Assembly: GCA_964608735.1 (NCBI GenBank)
Contig: CAZSPL010000005.1
Coordinates: 1 to 50,329, forward strand
Source: CAZSPL01 sp964608735
GTDB lineage: Bacteria; JAJVIF01; JAPKYR01; CAZSPL01
DNA length: 50,329 nt
Reading direction: 5' to 3'
The number at the start of each line of letters is the position of its first letter. Position 1 is the stretch's first letter. The notes below the pieces were generated by a model. That model saw only the letters and a list, made by a program, of their open reading frames with translations. It was not told where the DNA came from and searched no databases. The position numbers and the translations under genes are program-made. Shown piece by piece: positions 17,667 to 26,892 of this stretch.

Positions 17667-19994
17667 ATGCTCAAGAAACTTTTTCTAATAGTGATTCTTG
17701 CAACAGCCGGTATCCTGTTCACCGGATGTTCCGGCGCGGGTGCTCCTGTAAATCAGCCGGACCCGCTGACCGAGCATCAGCCGGCTTCTCTCACGAACCA
17801 CTACTGCTGGGGACTCTGGCAGGGCATAATCGACTCCGATACTGAAACCATCGATTTCGTGAAGCTGCGGGAAGGCAACCTGCATCTCAACGCCCTCGGA
17901 TTCCTCGAACCGCCCGCCCTCGTATACCTCAGCCTCGAATATTTGCAATTCAACGGGAACCAGATTATCGCCGATATCGGTCTGAGGCACCCGTTCCTCG
18001 GGCTGAATGAATTCACCGGCTTCGATGTATGCGGCATTTTCATCAGCAACGGCTCGGTGTCGGGATTCGACGACGCGAGCCTCGTGATGACGGGCGAAGG
18101 GGATACCCGTCTGCTCAACCCGGATGGCTACTCCCGCTGGTGGAATCCATCCGAATTCCCGGCTGACGGCACGATATTCAGCTACAAGGACGGCCTCCTC
18201 GGCGCGCCGGACAGCATCGGGAATTTCAACTGCACGCTTAACGCCTACAAATATTTCTGCGACGACCTTGACGACATCACCGATACCCTCGCCGATGTCA
18301 ATCCCGAAGGACGCGCCGTGTTCAGCGCGGGACAGAAGAACGTACGACGGTATGAAATTGAAATCGGCAACAACGGCCTCGTATTCAACTATGCCGTCGA
18401 TGCATCGTGGCAGTATCCGCTCGGCTCGGCGCCGTGGGACCCCCCCGACGACTTCGCGCCCGGGGCGAGCCGTCCCGAAGCATGGCGCGTCGATATATCG
18501 GAAATTTCAAATACCCTCTATTACGATGAAGTCTCATCCACCGGCGGAGGAAATCTCTCCCTTTCGATTGACGTATATGACTGGTTCAATGCCGATTTGA
18601 ACGTTGTGTGCGTGGAAGCGCCCGACGTCCTCCCGGTCGCCGAATCATCAATGCCTGTCGGCAGCGGGACCGGCTATTCGGCTTACGAAGTCGATATATT
18701 CGGGGCTACTCCGTCACAGGCGGGCGACCTAAATGTACTGATTACCGTCGAGAGCGAAACCGACGATTTCGGTGGATTCATCCCCGGCACGCCGACGAGT
18801 TCCTATTTCGTCTACACAACCCAGGTAAACGCGGGCAGCGCGAATGAACCCCCCGTGGCGGATGCATCCAACGCCGGCCCGATATGCGGGCTCGTGACGG
18901 TCGAAGTCACGCTCGACCCGGAAGGCAGCTACGACCCCGATGGCACCATCGTCCTGTATGAATGGGATGTCGAGACCGACGGAGTTTACGACTATTCGAA
19001 CACCGACGGCTCGATTCTTTACCATACCTTCACCGATGCCGGGGAATATGAGATAACGCTTCGCGTCACCGATGACCTCGGCGCGACCGATACCGATTCC
19101 ATCATGGGCGACTATGATGAACCGGGGCCCATAAGCTATATCGACCTTCCGGACATGCCCACCGCGCGTGAAAGGCCGTTCGTCGCCGAATTTGACGGGT
19201 TGATATATGTCATCGGCGGATGCACGGGGGCTTATATGTATCCCACCGGCGCTGTCGAGGTATTCGACCCGGACGACGTGTCGTGGACGACCGGTTATGC
19301 GCCCATGCCTAATCCATGCTGCGCGGGGGCTGTCGGTGTGATTGACGGCATCATCTATTGCGCGGGAGGCGGCCCGTCGATCAACAACCTTCTCCAGGGC
19401 TATGATGTCGAAAACGACCAGTGGCTCACCGGGCTTGCGAGCGCCCCTTCGGCTCGCGTAAACCTCGCGGGAGCGGTCCTCGAAGATAAATTTTATGTAA
19501 TGGGGGGCTACAACTCCGGGCCGAAGAACGCAGTGGAAGTGTACGACCCGGTCGCCAATTCATGGAGCGTCGTCGCCAGTTCGCTGGCCGCGAGGAACGG
19601 CCCCGGCGCGGTGGCTTATGGCGGGAAAGTTTACCTTTTTGCCGGATTCCCGCTCACGAGCGGCGCGAATTATGACACGATAGAGGTTTACGATCCGGGA
19701 ACGAACACGTGGGATTTTCTGCCCGGTACGATGCCTGACGCGCGCGGCACCGGGGCATGGGCCATCACCGCCGGGAAGATTTATTATTTCGGCGGCATAA
19801 ACGCGGCATATGATTTCACGACCTCAGTGCATTCATATGACATCGTCGGAGAGACCTGGGCCGCCGAAACGAGCCTGCCGTCGCCATGGGTCTACCAGCG
19901 GGCCGCGACATACTGCGGCGAGATATACATCTTCGGCGGAATAGGCCCGACCTGGAGTGACATACTGAATACGGCGATGCTTGCATCGTTCTGA
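17667..19994 (+). CDS. Lipoprotein: shared N-terminal module, PKD domain and Kelch propeller
   Basis: A 775-residue protein from the ATG at 17667 (GAGGTG upstream); a TTG at 17652 is less likely. Lipobox FTGC gives Cys21. Residues about 40-385 are the shared module: LRHPFLGLNEFTGFDVCGIF, GDTRLLNPDGYSRWWNP, FSAGQKNVRRYEIE and FNYAVDASWQYP. Residues about 392-481 form a PKD domain (YDPDGTIVLYEWDVETDG, YHTFTDAGEYEITLRVTD). Residues about 490-775 are five to six Kelch repeats with paired Gly and spaced Tyr/Trp (DGLIYVIGGCTG, DKFYVMGGYNSG, VEVYDPVANSW, IEVYDPGTNTWDF). It is followed 52 nt later by a close paralogue. The gene product is probably an outer-membrane or cell-surface binding protein; the role is unknown. 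Confidence 0.9.
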   Translation: MLKKLFLIVILATAGILFTGCSGAGAPVNQPDPLTEHQPASLTNHYCWGLWQGIIDSDTETIDFVKLREGNLHLNALGFLEPPALVYLSLEYLQFNGNQIIADIGLRHPFLGLNEFTGFDVCGIFISNGSVSGFDDASLVMTGEGDTRLLNPDGYSRWWNPSEFPADGTIFSYKDGLLGAPDSIGNFNCTLNAYKYFCDDLDDITDTLADVNPEGRAVFSAGQKNVRRYEIEIGNNGLVFNYAVDASWQYPLGSAPWDPPDDFAPGASRPEAWRVDISEISNTLYYDEVSSTGGGNLSLSIDVYDWFNADLNVVCVEAPDVLPVAESSMPVGSGTGYSAYEVDIFGATPSQAGDLNVLITVESETDDFGGFIPGTPTSSYFVYTTQVNAGSANEPPVADASNAGPICGLVTVEVTLDPEGSYDPDGTIVLYEWDVETDGVYDYSNTDGSILYHTFTDAGEYEITLRVTDDLGATDTDSIMGDYDEPGPISYIDLPDMPTARERPFVAEFDGLIYVIGGCTGAYMYPTGAVEVFDPDDVSWTTGYAPMPNPCCAGAVGVIDGIIYCAGGGPSINNLLQGYDVENDQWLTGLASAPSARVNLAGAVLEDKFYVMGGYNSGPKNAVEVYDPVANSWSVVASSLAARNGPGAVAYGGKVYLFAGFPLTSGANYDTIEVYDPGTNTWDFLPGTMPDARGTGAWAITAGKIYYFGGINAAYDFTTSVHSYDIVGETWAAETSLPSPWVYQRAATYCGEIYIFGGIGPTWSDILNTAMLASF

Positions 19995-20046
19995 TAAGTG
20001 GTAAAATAAGAGGAAGAATAATCGCAATTTCAAGGAGTGAAATTCA

Positions 20047-22375
20047 ATGAAGAAGTACCTCATGGCCCTTATCCTCGCAATGTGTTTTCTTTTCATCATC
20101 GGATGCTCCGGCGGTAATAGCGTTTCGTCACCGGAACCGCCCGCCGATGAACTCCAGGCGGCTTCAAGTGATGCCAGCCATTATATCTGGGGTTACTGGC
20201 AGGGGATTATCGATCCCGATGCCGAGACCATTGAATTTACAAAGTTGAGGGAAGGCAACTTCCATCTCAACGCGCTCGGGTTCCTCGAACCCCCGGCGCT
20301 CGTTTACCTGAGTCTCGAAGGACTTGATTTCAACGGCAATCTCATCACCGCCGACATCGGCCTGAGGCATCCGTTTCTCGGACTGACCGAATTCACCGGC
20401 TTCGATGTGTGCGGCATATTCATCAGCAACGGCTCTGTGTCCGGATACAACGACGCGAGCCTCGTGATGACGGGTCCGGGCGACACCCGCCTGCTCAATC
20501 CCGACGGCTGGTCCCGATGGTGGAATCCGTCCGAATTCCCCGCAAACGGCACGATATTCGGTTACACCGACGGCCTTCTCGGCGCGCCCGACAGCTATGC
20601 CGATTTCAACAGCACTTTGAATGGATATAAATATTTCTGCGACGACCTCGATGACCTCACCGACACCCTCGCCGATGTCAATCCCGAGGGGCGCGCCGTG
20701 TTCAGCGCGGGACAGAAGAATGTCCGGAGATATGAGATCGAGATGGGCGGCGGCTTGATTTTCAATTACGCCATCGATGCCGCATGGCAATATCCGCAGG
20801 GCGCCCCCCCCTGGTCCGTACCGGATGATTTCGGCCCCGAAGCCAATCGCGTCGAGGCGTGGAATGTTGTCGTGAACGAAGTTGATAACACGCTTTACAA
20901 CGACGGCTCCGAATCGGGAGGCGATTTAAGCCTCTCGGTCGATGTCTATGACTGGTACAACGCCGATATGAACACTGTGCGCGTCGAATCGCCCGGCAAT
21001 TTCGCCATGGTCGAATCATCCATGGCCGTCGGCGGCGGAACCGGTTATTCGACATATGAGATCGACATCACCGATGCCACCCCGGCGCAAGGTTCGATCG
21101 ACCTTCTCATCAGCGTCATGAGTGAAGAGGAAAACTGGCAGGACTTCATGCCCGGCGTGAACACAACGTCGTATTTCATGTACGCGGCTGAAGTGGGAAC
21201 TGAAACCCCGGTCGTGATAAGCATCGTATGGGCCGACCCGGTTGAGATGCCGAGCTACAGCACCCCCGGCGACCTCCATGATGATGAAATCAGCCCCTGC
21301 GTGATGCAGGAAACAGACAACGAGCTGAAAGCGTTCTGGTATNNNNNNNNNNGACTGGGGCGGCTACTACAACTACTACAGCAGCGATGTCGGCGCATAC
21401 TCGTTGAACGGCCTCACCTGGTATGGCAACAAGGACACTTTCGGTACATTGAGCACAGGCCCGGGGTTCCAGAGGCACGACCAGGCGAAGATGGCGCCAC
21501 ACCAGGGCGGTTCATGCGCGGCGGTGTCCGGCGTCTTCAGCGGGTTTTACATGACACTGTTCGATAACGACCGAATCATCAAATCATCGCCGACTTACAC
21601 GTTCGACTGGATACCGAATTACACATACAACATCGAAGTCATGACCGATAATACGGGCTACATCTATGCGGTCAGCGACGGCGGCGGGATTATCAACGGC
21701 AATAAAACCGCAAGCCCGAACATATGCTCCGGCTCCAACCCGTATGTGGTTTATTCCGGCGGCGATGCCCGCCTCAGCCATGTCCGCTCATGGGGATGTG
21801 ATTCGTCGAACATCCTCTGGCTCGTATACGGTAAAACTTCGCTCGACGGCATCTACCTCGCTAACGGCGACGACTCCAATAACACGAGTTGGACGACCGG
21901 CTATCTCGTATGGTCGGACGCCGCATATGACGACATCCGCGACCCGAGCATGGACCTCGTGAACGGCGTGATTCATTTGAGCTTCGTGCGTCGCGAAATC
22001 GCAAGCGGCACGTATGAGCTCTGTTACACGCACGGCGACACGACAGACGGATTCTCCACCCCTGTTGTCATTGATACGAGCGCATCGCCGATAGAGGATG
22101 CCCATCTGCAGTACGGCAATTATGCGGGCTACAATATCCCCGCCACGGCATATATGAAGGAGAACGCGATATGGTTCGCCTTGTCGCCTGATGAAGGCAA
22201 CACGTGGCAGCCGCCGGAAGCGGTGCAGACGCTGTCGGAGGTCGCGGAAGACCCGGATATGATTTTCATCAACCACGTCGGTTCCCTGACGCAGGATTTC
22301 ATTGTCATATGGGTACAAGGCGGCGGCTCAGCCAATGATTGCTACTCACGCATGGGCTTTTTCACTGCAGACTGA
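20047..22375 (+). CDS. Lipoprotein: shared N-terminal module plus Asp-box propeller, interrupted by an assembly gap
   Basis: An ATG at 20047 behind AAGGAGTG, with lipobox IIGC (Cys20). Residues about 36-385 are the shared module, nearly identical to that at 17667 (LRHPFLGLTEFTGFDVCGIF, FSAGQKNVRRYEIE), so the two genes look like a tandem duplication. At 21343-21352 ten N break the sequence. The coding frame resumes at 21353 (DWGGYYNYYSSDVGAYSLNG) in a different phase, so the true gap length is not 10, or the N run is nominal. The distal part has strand repeats and an Asp-box (SPDEGNTW), suggesting a sialidase-type BNR propeller without evidence of catalysis. It ends at TGA 22373-22375, before a strong terminator. 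Confidence 0.85.
21343..21352. other. Assembly gap (10 N)
   Basis: Ten consecutive N inside the coding region. The codon phase before (boundary at 21343) and after (boundary at 21353) the gap differs by one base, so the real missing length should be a multiple of three (9, 12 or any larger multiple). Confidence 0.99.
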
Positions 22376-22395
22376 GCGTATTCATTGCCGAATCC

Positions 22396-22422
22396 ACCCC
22401 CCTGAAACAGGGGGGTTTTTTT
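22396..22422 (+). terminator. Strong rho-independent terminator
   Basis: A 9-bp stem, ACCCCCCTG (22396-22404) with CAGGGGGGT (22408-22416), loop AAA, followed by seven T. It closes the lipoprotein gene ending at 22375 and separates it from the GT-C operon. Confidence 0.95.
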
Positions 22423-22497
22423 GTAACCGATGTTCTTCGCCAATCCGCCGGGGCTTTTTGATATAATTGCGCATAGAGGCGTTGAAAGGAACTCGGT

Positions 22498-22740
22498 ATG
22501 AGAATCGGCAAATTTGAAATATCCTGGTCCGACATCGGCAAGATAATCGCCGGTATCGTGACCATCTTCGTTTCATTCTACATTTTTTACCATGTAAACA
22601 GCATGTGGCGGATAATATTCCTCGCCCTGCTTGTCGTCATATTTTTCTCATACAGGAAGATCCTGGCGAGGAAGATCATGTCGCCGAACCTTCAGAAGAA
22701 GCTCGAAAGCGACCACGGGCACAAGAAGTACGGTTCCTGA
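22498..22740 (+). CDS. Small membrane protein, unknown function
   Basis: An 80-residue protein with two adjacent hydrophobic segments (about residues 14-32 and 38-52) and a basic, His-containing tail (ILARKIMSPNLQKKLESDHG). AAAGGA lies 8 nt before the ATG. It is the first gene after the terminator at 22422 and appears to head the operon with the three GT-C paralogues. No family is recognised. Confidence 0.7.
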   Translation: MRIGKFEISWSDIGKIIAGIVTIFVSFYIFYHVNSMWRIIFLALLVVIFFSYRKILARKIMSPNLQKKLESDHGHKKYGS

Positions 22741-22837
22741 GAGCCGTATTCCTCGGATTCATTATAATCATCATAATCATCCCCCGAAGCTTGGTCTTAT
22801 ATAGTGCCGGATGTAAAATAATGCACTGGAAACCGGC

Positions 22838-24811
22838 GTGGCTATAGCGTCCTACATAATCGTCAACTTTTTGCTCATCGCGACGCATCTCCTTCTCGCG
22901 CACAAGTGGCTTCGGCCGAGGGGACGTTCGATGACCGAGGTTGCCGTGGCGGCGGCATTGAGCGCCGTCGCGCAACTCGTGGTGACGATGGTCGCGCTCG
23001 GCCTGCTGCTGAGGTGGCTCAGGGCGCCGGAATTATTCTGGGTAAACATCGCCCTGTGCGCCGTGTTGCTTGCCGTATTCAGGATACGTCCGGGCGACCT
23101 GCCCAAACTGATGGGGGATATCTTCCGGTGGATCCGCGGCTTCACCGGGCTTCTCAAGGGCGATGCGGTTCTCATCATCCTCACGATCGTAATAGTGATG
23201 CTTCTCCTCTGGCTGCTGTTCTTCGGCGTATTGATTCCCCCATATGCCTGGGACGCGCTGGTCTACCATCTTGGCGCAGTCGGAAGCTGGATGCAGTCTG
23301 GCTATCTCAGCCAGAACGCCGGGAATGTCGAGCGCCCGATGAACACGTATCCAAGAAACGTCGAGCTCCTCTTCTTCTGGAATATCGTCTTCCTGAAATC
23401 AGACACCATCGTAAACTGCACGCAGTTTTTCTTCATACCCCTCGGCATGATGGCGGCATATCTTATCGCGCGGCGTACCGGGCGGAGGCGTCGGACGGCT
23501 CTCTATGCGGGGCTGCTGTTCGCCGCGTTCCCGGCGGTTATCCAGCAGGCGGATACCTGCTATGTCGACCTTGCGTCCAACATACTTTTCCTGATGGGAC
23601 TTGCATTTCTTCTAAGGCCGAGGATCGAATTCAGCGATATCGTATACGGCACGCTCGGGCTGGGATTATTTCTCGGCGCGAAAGGCAACGCGCCCTATTT
23701 CGCGGCCGGGGCGATTGTCCCGCTGATTATCTACCACATCCCGCACCTGTGGCGGCGCGTCGGCCTGAAGCGCGTCACCGGGTGGCTCGTCACCGGCATC
23801 GTCATGATTCTCCTCACCGGGTCATGGGCCTATGCAAGCAACTGGATAAAATACGGCAATCCCGCGTATCCATACATCATCGAGTTCAACGGCAAGGCCG
23901 TCTTCCACGGTTTCCGCACCATGGGCCACCTCGAAGAGGCGCACCTGCTGAAAGAGCAGTTCGAGCCGATGCAGGAGATGTCGCCGCTGAAGCGGGTCTA
24001 TTATTCGTGGTCGGAACCGGTGGGATATTATGCTTATGACCTCCGAGTCGGCGGGTTCGGGCCGATATTTTTCGTGCTCCTGATGCCCTGTATGGCCGCG
24101 TCGCTGCTGATATCGGTGCTGCGTCGCGACGGGCGCATGTTCTTCACCATCGCGGTATTCCTCCTCTCGTTCTGGGCATTCCCGCATGCGCGCCACTGGG
24201 TGAGGATGCACATGTTCGTCGGGGTGGGATTTGCCGTAAGCCTCGCATACCTGATCGACCTCATGAGGATGTCGCGCGCTGTGCACCTGTTGCGGATGTC
24301 CGCATTATTTCTCGCCCTGATGACGATTTTTCTCGGGTCGGCGAATCATTCGATGGCTCCCGCCGTGTTCGACTACTACCTCTCTTCGCCGCCGAGTATG
24401 TGGCATTCATCGCAATACATCAGCGACGGCTACGAGCTGCAGGTATTCCGCAAGGCTTATGAGGTCGCGAAGCCGGGGACTTCGATTGCCTATGACAGCA
24501 GCTTCAAATACTGGTTCCTGTACCCGTTGTGGAATCGCGATTTCTCCAACCGGGCGTACTTCCTCGAATACTCCGGCGAGCTTATGTGGAAGCGGGCCAT
24601 CGATGATTGGGAAATCGATTTTCTCATCACCGGCACCGATTCGAAAGTATATAAATGGGCTGAAGAAAGGCCGAATAAATTTGAACAGCTTGTAAAGGGC
24701 GGGAATCTCAGCCTGTTCAGGGTTATTCGCGATGAGGGTCAAACAGCGGGGACGGAACAAACAAGTAACGAACAAACACCGGAGGATGGCGATGCGTCGC
24801 AGAATGATTAA
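22838..24811 (+). CDS. GT-C/GT39-like membrane glycosyltransferase, paralogue 1 of 3
   Basis: A 657-residue polytopic protein, translated from GTG at 22838. The first periplasmic loop after the N-terminal TMs has PPYAWDALVYHLGAVGSWMQ and NTYPRNVELLFFWNIVF. The Asp of W-D and the following Y-H-L are the donor-binding signature of GT39-like transferases. A core SWAYASNWIKYGNPAYPYII and a C-terminal soluble domain with YDSSFKYWFLYPLWNRDFSN are shared with the next two genes. Compared with them it has a longer tail rich in Gln, Thr and Glu. The acceptor is unknown. It overlaps the small gene at 24792. Confidence 0.8.
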   Translation: MAIASYIIVNFLLIATHLLLAHKWLRPRGRSMTEVAVAAALSAVAQLVVTMVALGLLLRWLRAPELFWVNIALCAVLLAVFRIRPGDLPKLMGDIFRWIRGFTGLLKGDAVLIILTIVIVMLLLWLLFFGVLIPPYAWDALVYHLGAVGSWMQSGYLSQNAGNVERPMNTYPRNVELLFFWNIVFLKSDTIVNCTQFFFIPLGMMAAYLIARRTGRRRRTALYAGLLFAAFPAVIQQADTCYVDLASNILFLMGLAFLLRPRIEFSDIVYGTLGLGLFLGAKGNAPYFAAGAIVPLIIYHIPHLWRRVGLKRVTGWLVTGIVMILLTGSWAYASNWIKYGNPAYPYIIEFNGKAVFHGFRTMGHLEEAHLLKEQFEPMQEMSPLKRVYYSWSEPVGYYAYDLRVGGFGPIFFVLLMPCMAASLLISVLRRDGRMFFTIAVFLLSFWAFPHARHWVRMHMFVGVGFAVSLAYLIDLMRMSRAVHLLRMSALFLALMTIFLGSANHSMAPAVFDYYLSSPPSMWHSSQYISDGYELQVFRKAYEVAKPGTSIAYDSSFKYWFLYPLWNRDFSNRAYFLEYSGELMWKRAIDDWEIDFLITGTDSKVYKWAEERPNKFEQLVKGGNLSLFRVIRDEGQTAGTEQTSNEQTPEDGDASQND

Positions 24812-24965
24812 GCTGAGTCACTATGCCGTCAAGGGGATTATCTGCCTCATGTGGGCGGCTGTTGCATTCCAGGCGGTGGTGTATTTCGTAAACCCCGTAA
24901 GGGTCGATACATACCGCCTCGCCGTGGAATATTGGCGCGGCATGTGGACCGTGCTCTTCAGCTGA
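24792..24965 (+). CDS. Small single-span membrane protein overlapping a GT-C gene
   Basis: 57 residues from the ATG at 24792, which has GGAGG exactly 6 nt upstream even though this lies inside the last codons of the preceding gene (stop 24811). A basic start (MRRRMIKLSHYAVKG) leads into one hydrophobic segment, then NPVRVDTYRLAVEYWRGMW. The ribosome binding site and the overlap argue for translational coupling. No family is recognised; it may be an accessory to the flanking transferases. Confidence 0.6.
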   Translation: MRRRMIKLSHYAVKGIICLMWAAVAFQAVVYFVNPVRVDTYRLAVEYWRGMWTVLFS

Positions 24966-24984
24966 TTTCATCCGGCCTGCCCGT

Positions 24985-26892
24985 ATGCTTGCACTGCGGA
25001 TAATAATCTATATTTTCATCACCGGCTTCCTCTTCTATGCCGCCGCGGTTTTCACATGTAAAAAATTGCGTCCCGATTCGCTGCTCGATGAAATCATCGC
25101 GACGTCGGTAGTCGCGATAAGCCAGCAGGTGCTGAGCGGATGGGTTCTCGGCCTGCTCGGACACCTGTTCGTCGTGGAACATTTCATCCTCAACGTGATA
25201 ATTTCATCGGCGCTGATTATCCTCTCCAGGCCGTCGGGGAAAGACTGGACGGCTCCCTTCAGGATTGTGACGCGCGCCATACGAGGCTTGCGCGCGCATC
25301 TGCGCCGTTTTGATGTCCGCCTGTTCTTCCTCGTCGATGCCGTCTTCGTGCTCTTCATGTTCGCGCGCGGGATTATCTATCCGCCGTATTCGTGGGACGG
25401 CATCTACTACCACCTCACCGAAGTCGGCTTCATGCTCCAGGATGGCGGCATCGGCTCGCTGCCGATATACCCGGTGGAAGCATTCCCGAGGAACATCGAG
25501 CTCACGTACCTCTGGCACCTGATTTATCCGAGGCACCAGCTTTTCATCAACTGCATTCAGATTTTTTATATGTTCCTCGCGATGTTCGCCATCGCGGGCA
25601 TATTGAAAAAAGCCGGATGCCGCTCCGAATCCGCGGCGTTCGGCGCGCTGATGTTCCCGGTGACGCCGTTGGTGCTTCAGCAATCGACAACGCTGCTCAT
25701 CGATATAGCCATCGCCGCGTGTTTCCTGAGCGGCATCAATTTCCTGCTCAGCCCGAAAATGAAGCTCTCGGATTTCCTGCTTGCGGGACTTGCATTCGGG
25801 ATCGTCCTCGGCGGGAAGGGGACGGGTTTCTTTCTCATCCTGGCGGTGGCTATCCCCTGGATAATCTTTCGCGCATACGGGCTGATAAAGCGAAACGGCT
25901 TCGCGCGATATGCCGGCTTCCTCGCCATATTACTCCTCGCGATTCTTATCAACGGCGTCTGGATATACGCACGCAACTGGGCGGCATACGGGAACCCGGT
26001 GCGTCCATATCACGTCGTAATCGCCGGGAAAACCATTTTCCCCGGGGAGAGGTCGTTCCAAAGCCATGTCGCGCCAGACTTGCTCAACTGGGTTTATACG
26101 AAACTAAAGGATAAGTCGTGGCTCGGAAAGCTCTACTATACATGGTCGGAACCGGTCGAGGGGATTTCATATGACGGAAGGCTCGGCGGGTTTGGCCCGA
26201 TATATTTCATCCTCCTTCTGCCTGCGATGCTTGCATCATGGATTACCGCGCTCCTGTTGAGGCGATGGAAATATCTCCTTGTCGCGCTGATGTTCGCTCT
26301 CGCGCTTCTTGCCATCCACCCGATGGCATGGTGGAGCCGATACAGCGTGTTCTTCGTCGCCGCGGGAATACTCGGCTATGCATTCATGGACGGCATCGGG
26401 TTCAAATCGGATTTCAGGAAAGCGGCGCGGTATATCGCCATCGCGCTCGCGGTCATCTCGTTTTTCTGCTATTTCAGGATAACTAATCTCGACCTCGCGA
26501 GGCTCGATCACTATCTCACGAAGGGGCCGCGGTACTGGCATCCCACGCAGTACATGGCCCAGGGCTGGCAGAGGGGATTTTTCCAGCAGGTCTATGAATA
26601 TCTCCAACCAGGCACCACGATAATGTTCGATAACTCGTTCGAGAATTTCCTCGTCGCGCCGCTATGGAACCTCGATTTCTCAAACAGGTCGGTGTTCGCG
26701 CTTACGGATGACAAGGCCGAGTGGTTCCGCGTGCTCGACGAATCCCATGCGGATTATGTCATCGTGGGGAAGCGCGGTAAATCCGTGGCGTGGACATATG
26801 AGAATCCCGGGCGATTCGATCCGCTCGAACAAAGCGATACGTTTATCTTCTACCGGGTGAAGCCCGTTCCATCGGTAAATGATGGCGATTAG
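24985..26892 (+). CDS. GT-C/GT39-like membrane glycosyltransferase, paralogue 2 of 3
   Basis: A 635-residue polytopic protein. It shares with its neighbours PPYSWDGIYYHLTEVGFMLQ, FPRNIELTYLWHLIYPRHQL, INGVWIYARNWAAYGNPVRP, WSEPVEGISYDGRLGGFGPI and FDNSFENFLVAPLWNLDFSN. It is closer to the next gene than to the one before. The C-terminal domain holds WHPTQYMAQGWQ. It starts 19 nt after the small gene and overlaps the next gene by 14 nt, so the set is one operon. Probable lipid-linked sugar transferase of the cytoplasmic membrane; substrate unknown. Confidence 0.8.
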   Translation: MLALRIIIYIFITGFLFYAAAVFTCKKLRPDSLLDEIIATSVVAISQQVLSGWVLGLLGHLFVVEHFILNVIISSALIILSRPSGKDWTAPFRIVTRAIRGLRAHLRRFDVRLFFLVDAVFVLFMFARGIIYPPYSWDGIYYHLTEVGFMLQDGGIGSLPIYPVEAFPRNIELTYLWHLIYPRHQLFINCIQIFYMFLAMFAIAGILKKAGCRSESAAFGALMFPVTPLVLQQSTTLLIDIAIAACFLSGINFLLSPKMKLSDFLLAGLAFGIVLGGKGTGFFLILAVAIPWIIFRAYGLIKRNGFARYAGFLAILLLAILINGVWIYARNWAAYGNPVRPYHVVIAGKTIFPGERSFQSHVAPDLLNWVYTKLKDKSWLGKLYYTWSEPVEGISYDGRLGGFGPIYFILLLPAMLASWITALLLRRWKYLLVALMFALALLAIHPMAWWSRYSVFFVAAGILGYAFMDGIGFKSDFRKAARYIAIALAVISFFCYFRITNLDLARLDHYLTKGPRYWHPTQYMAQGWQRGFFQQVYEYLQPGTTIMFDNSFENFLVAPLWNLDFSNRSVFALTDDKAEWFRVLDESHADYVIVGKRGKSVAWTYENPGRFDPLEQSDTFIFYRVKPVPSVNDGD

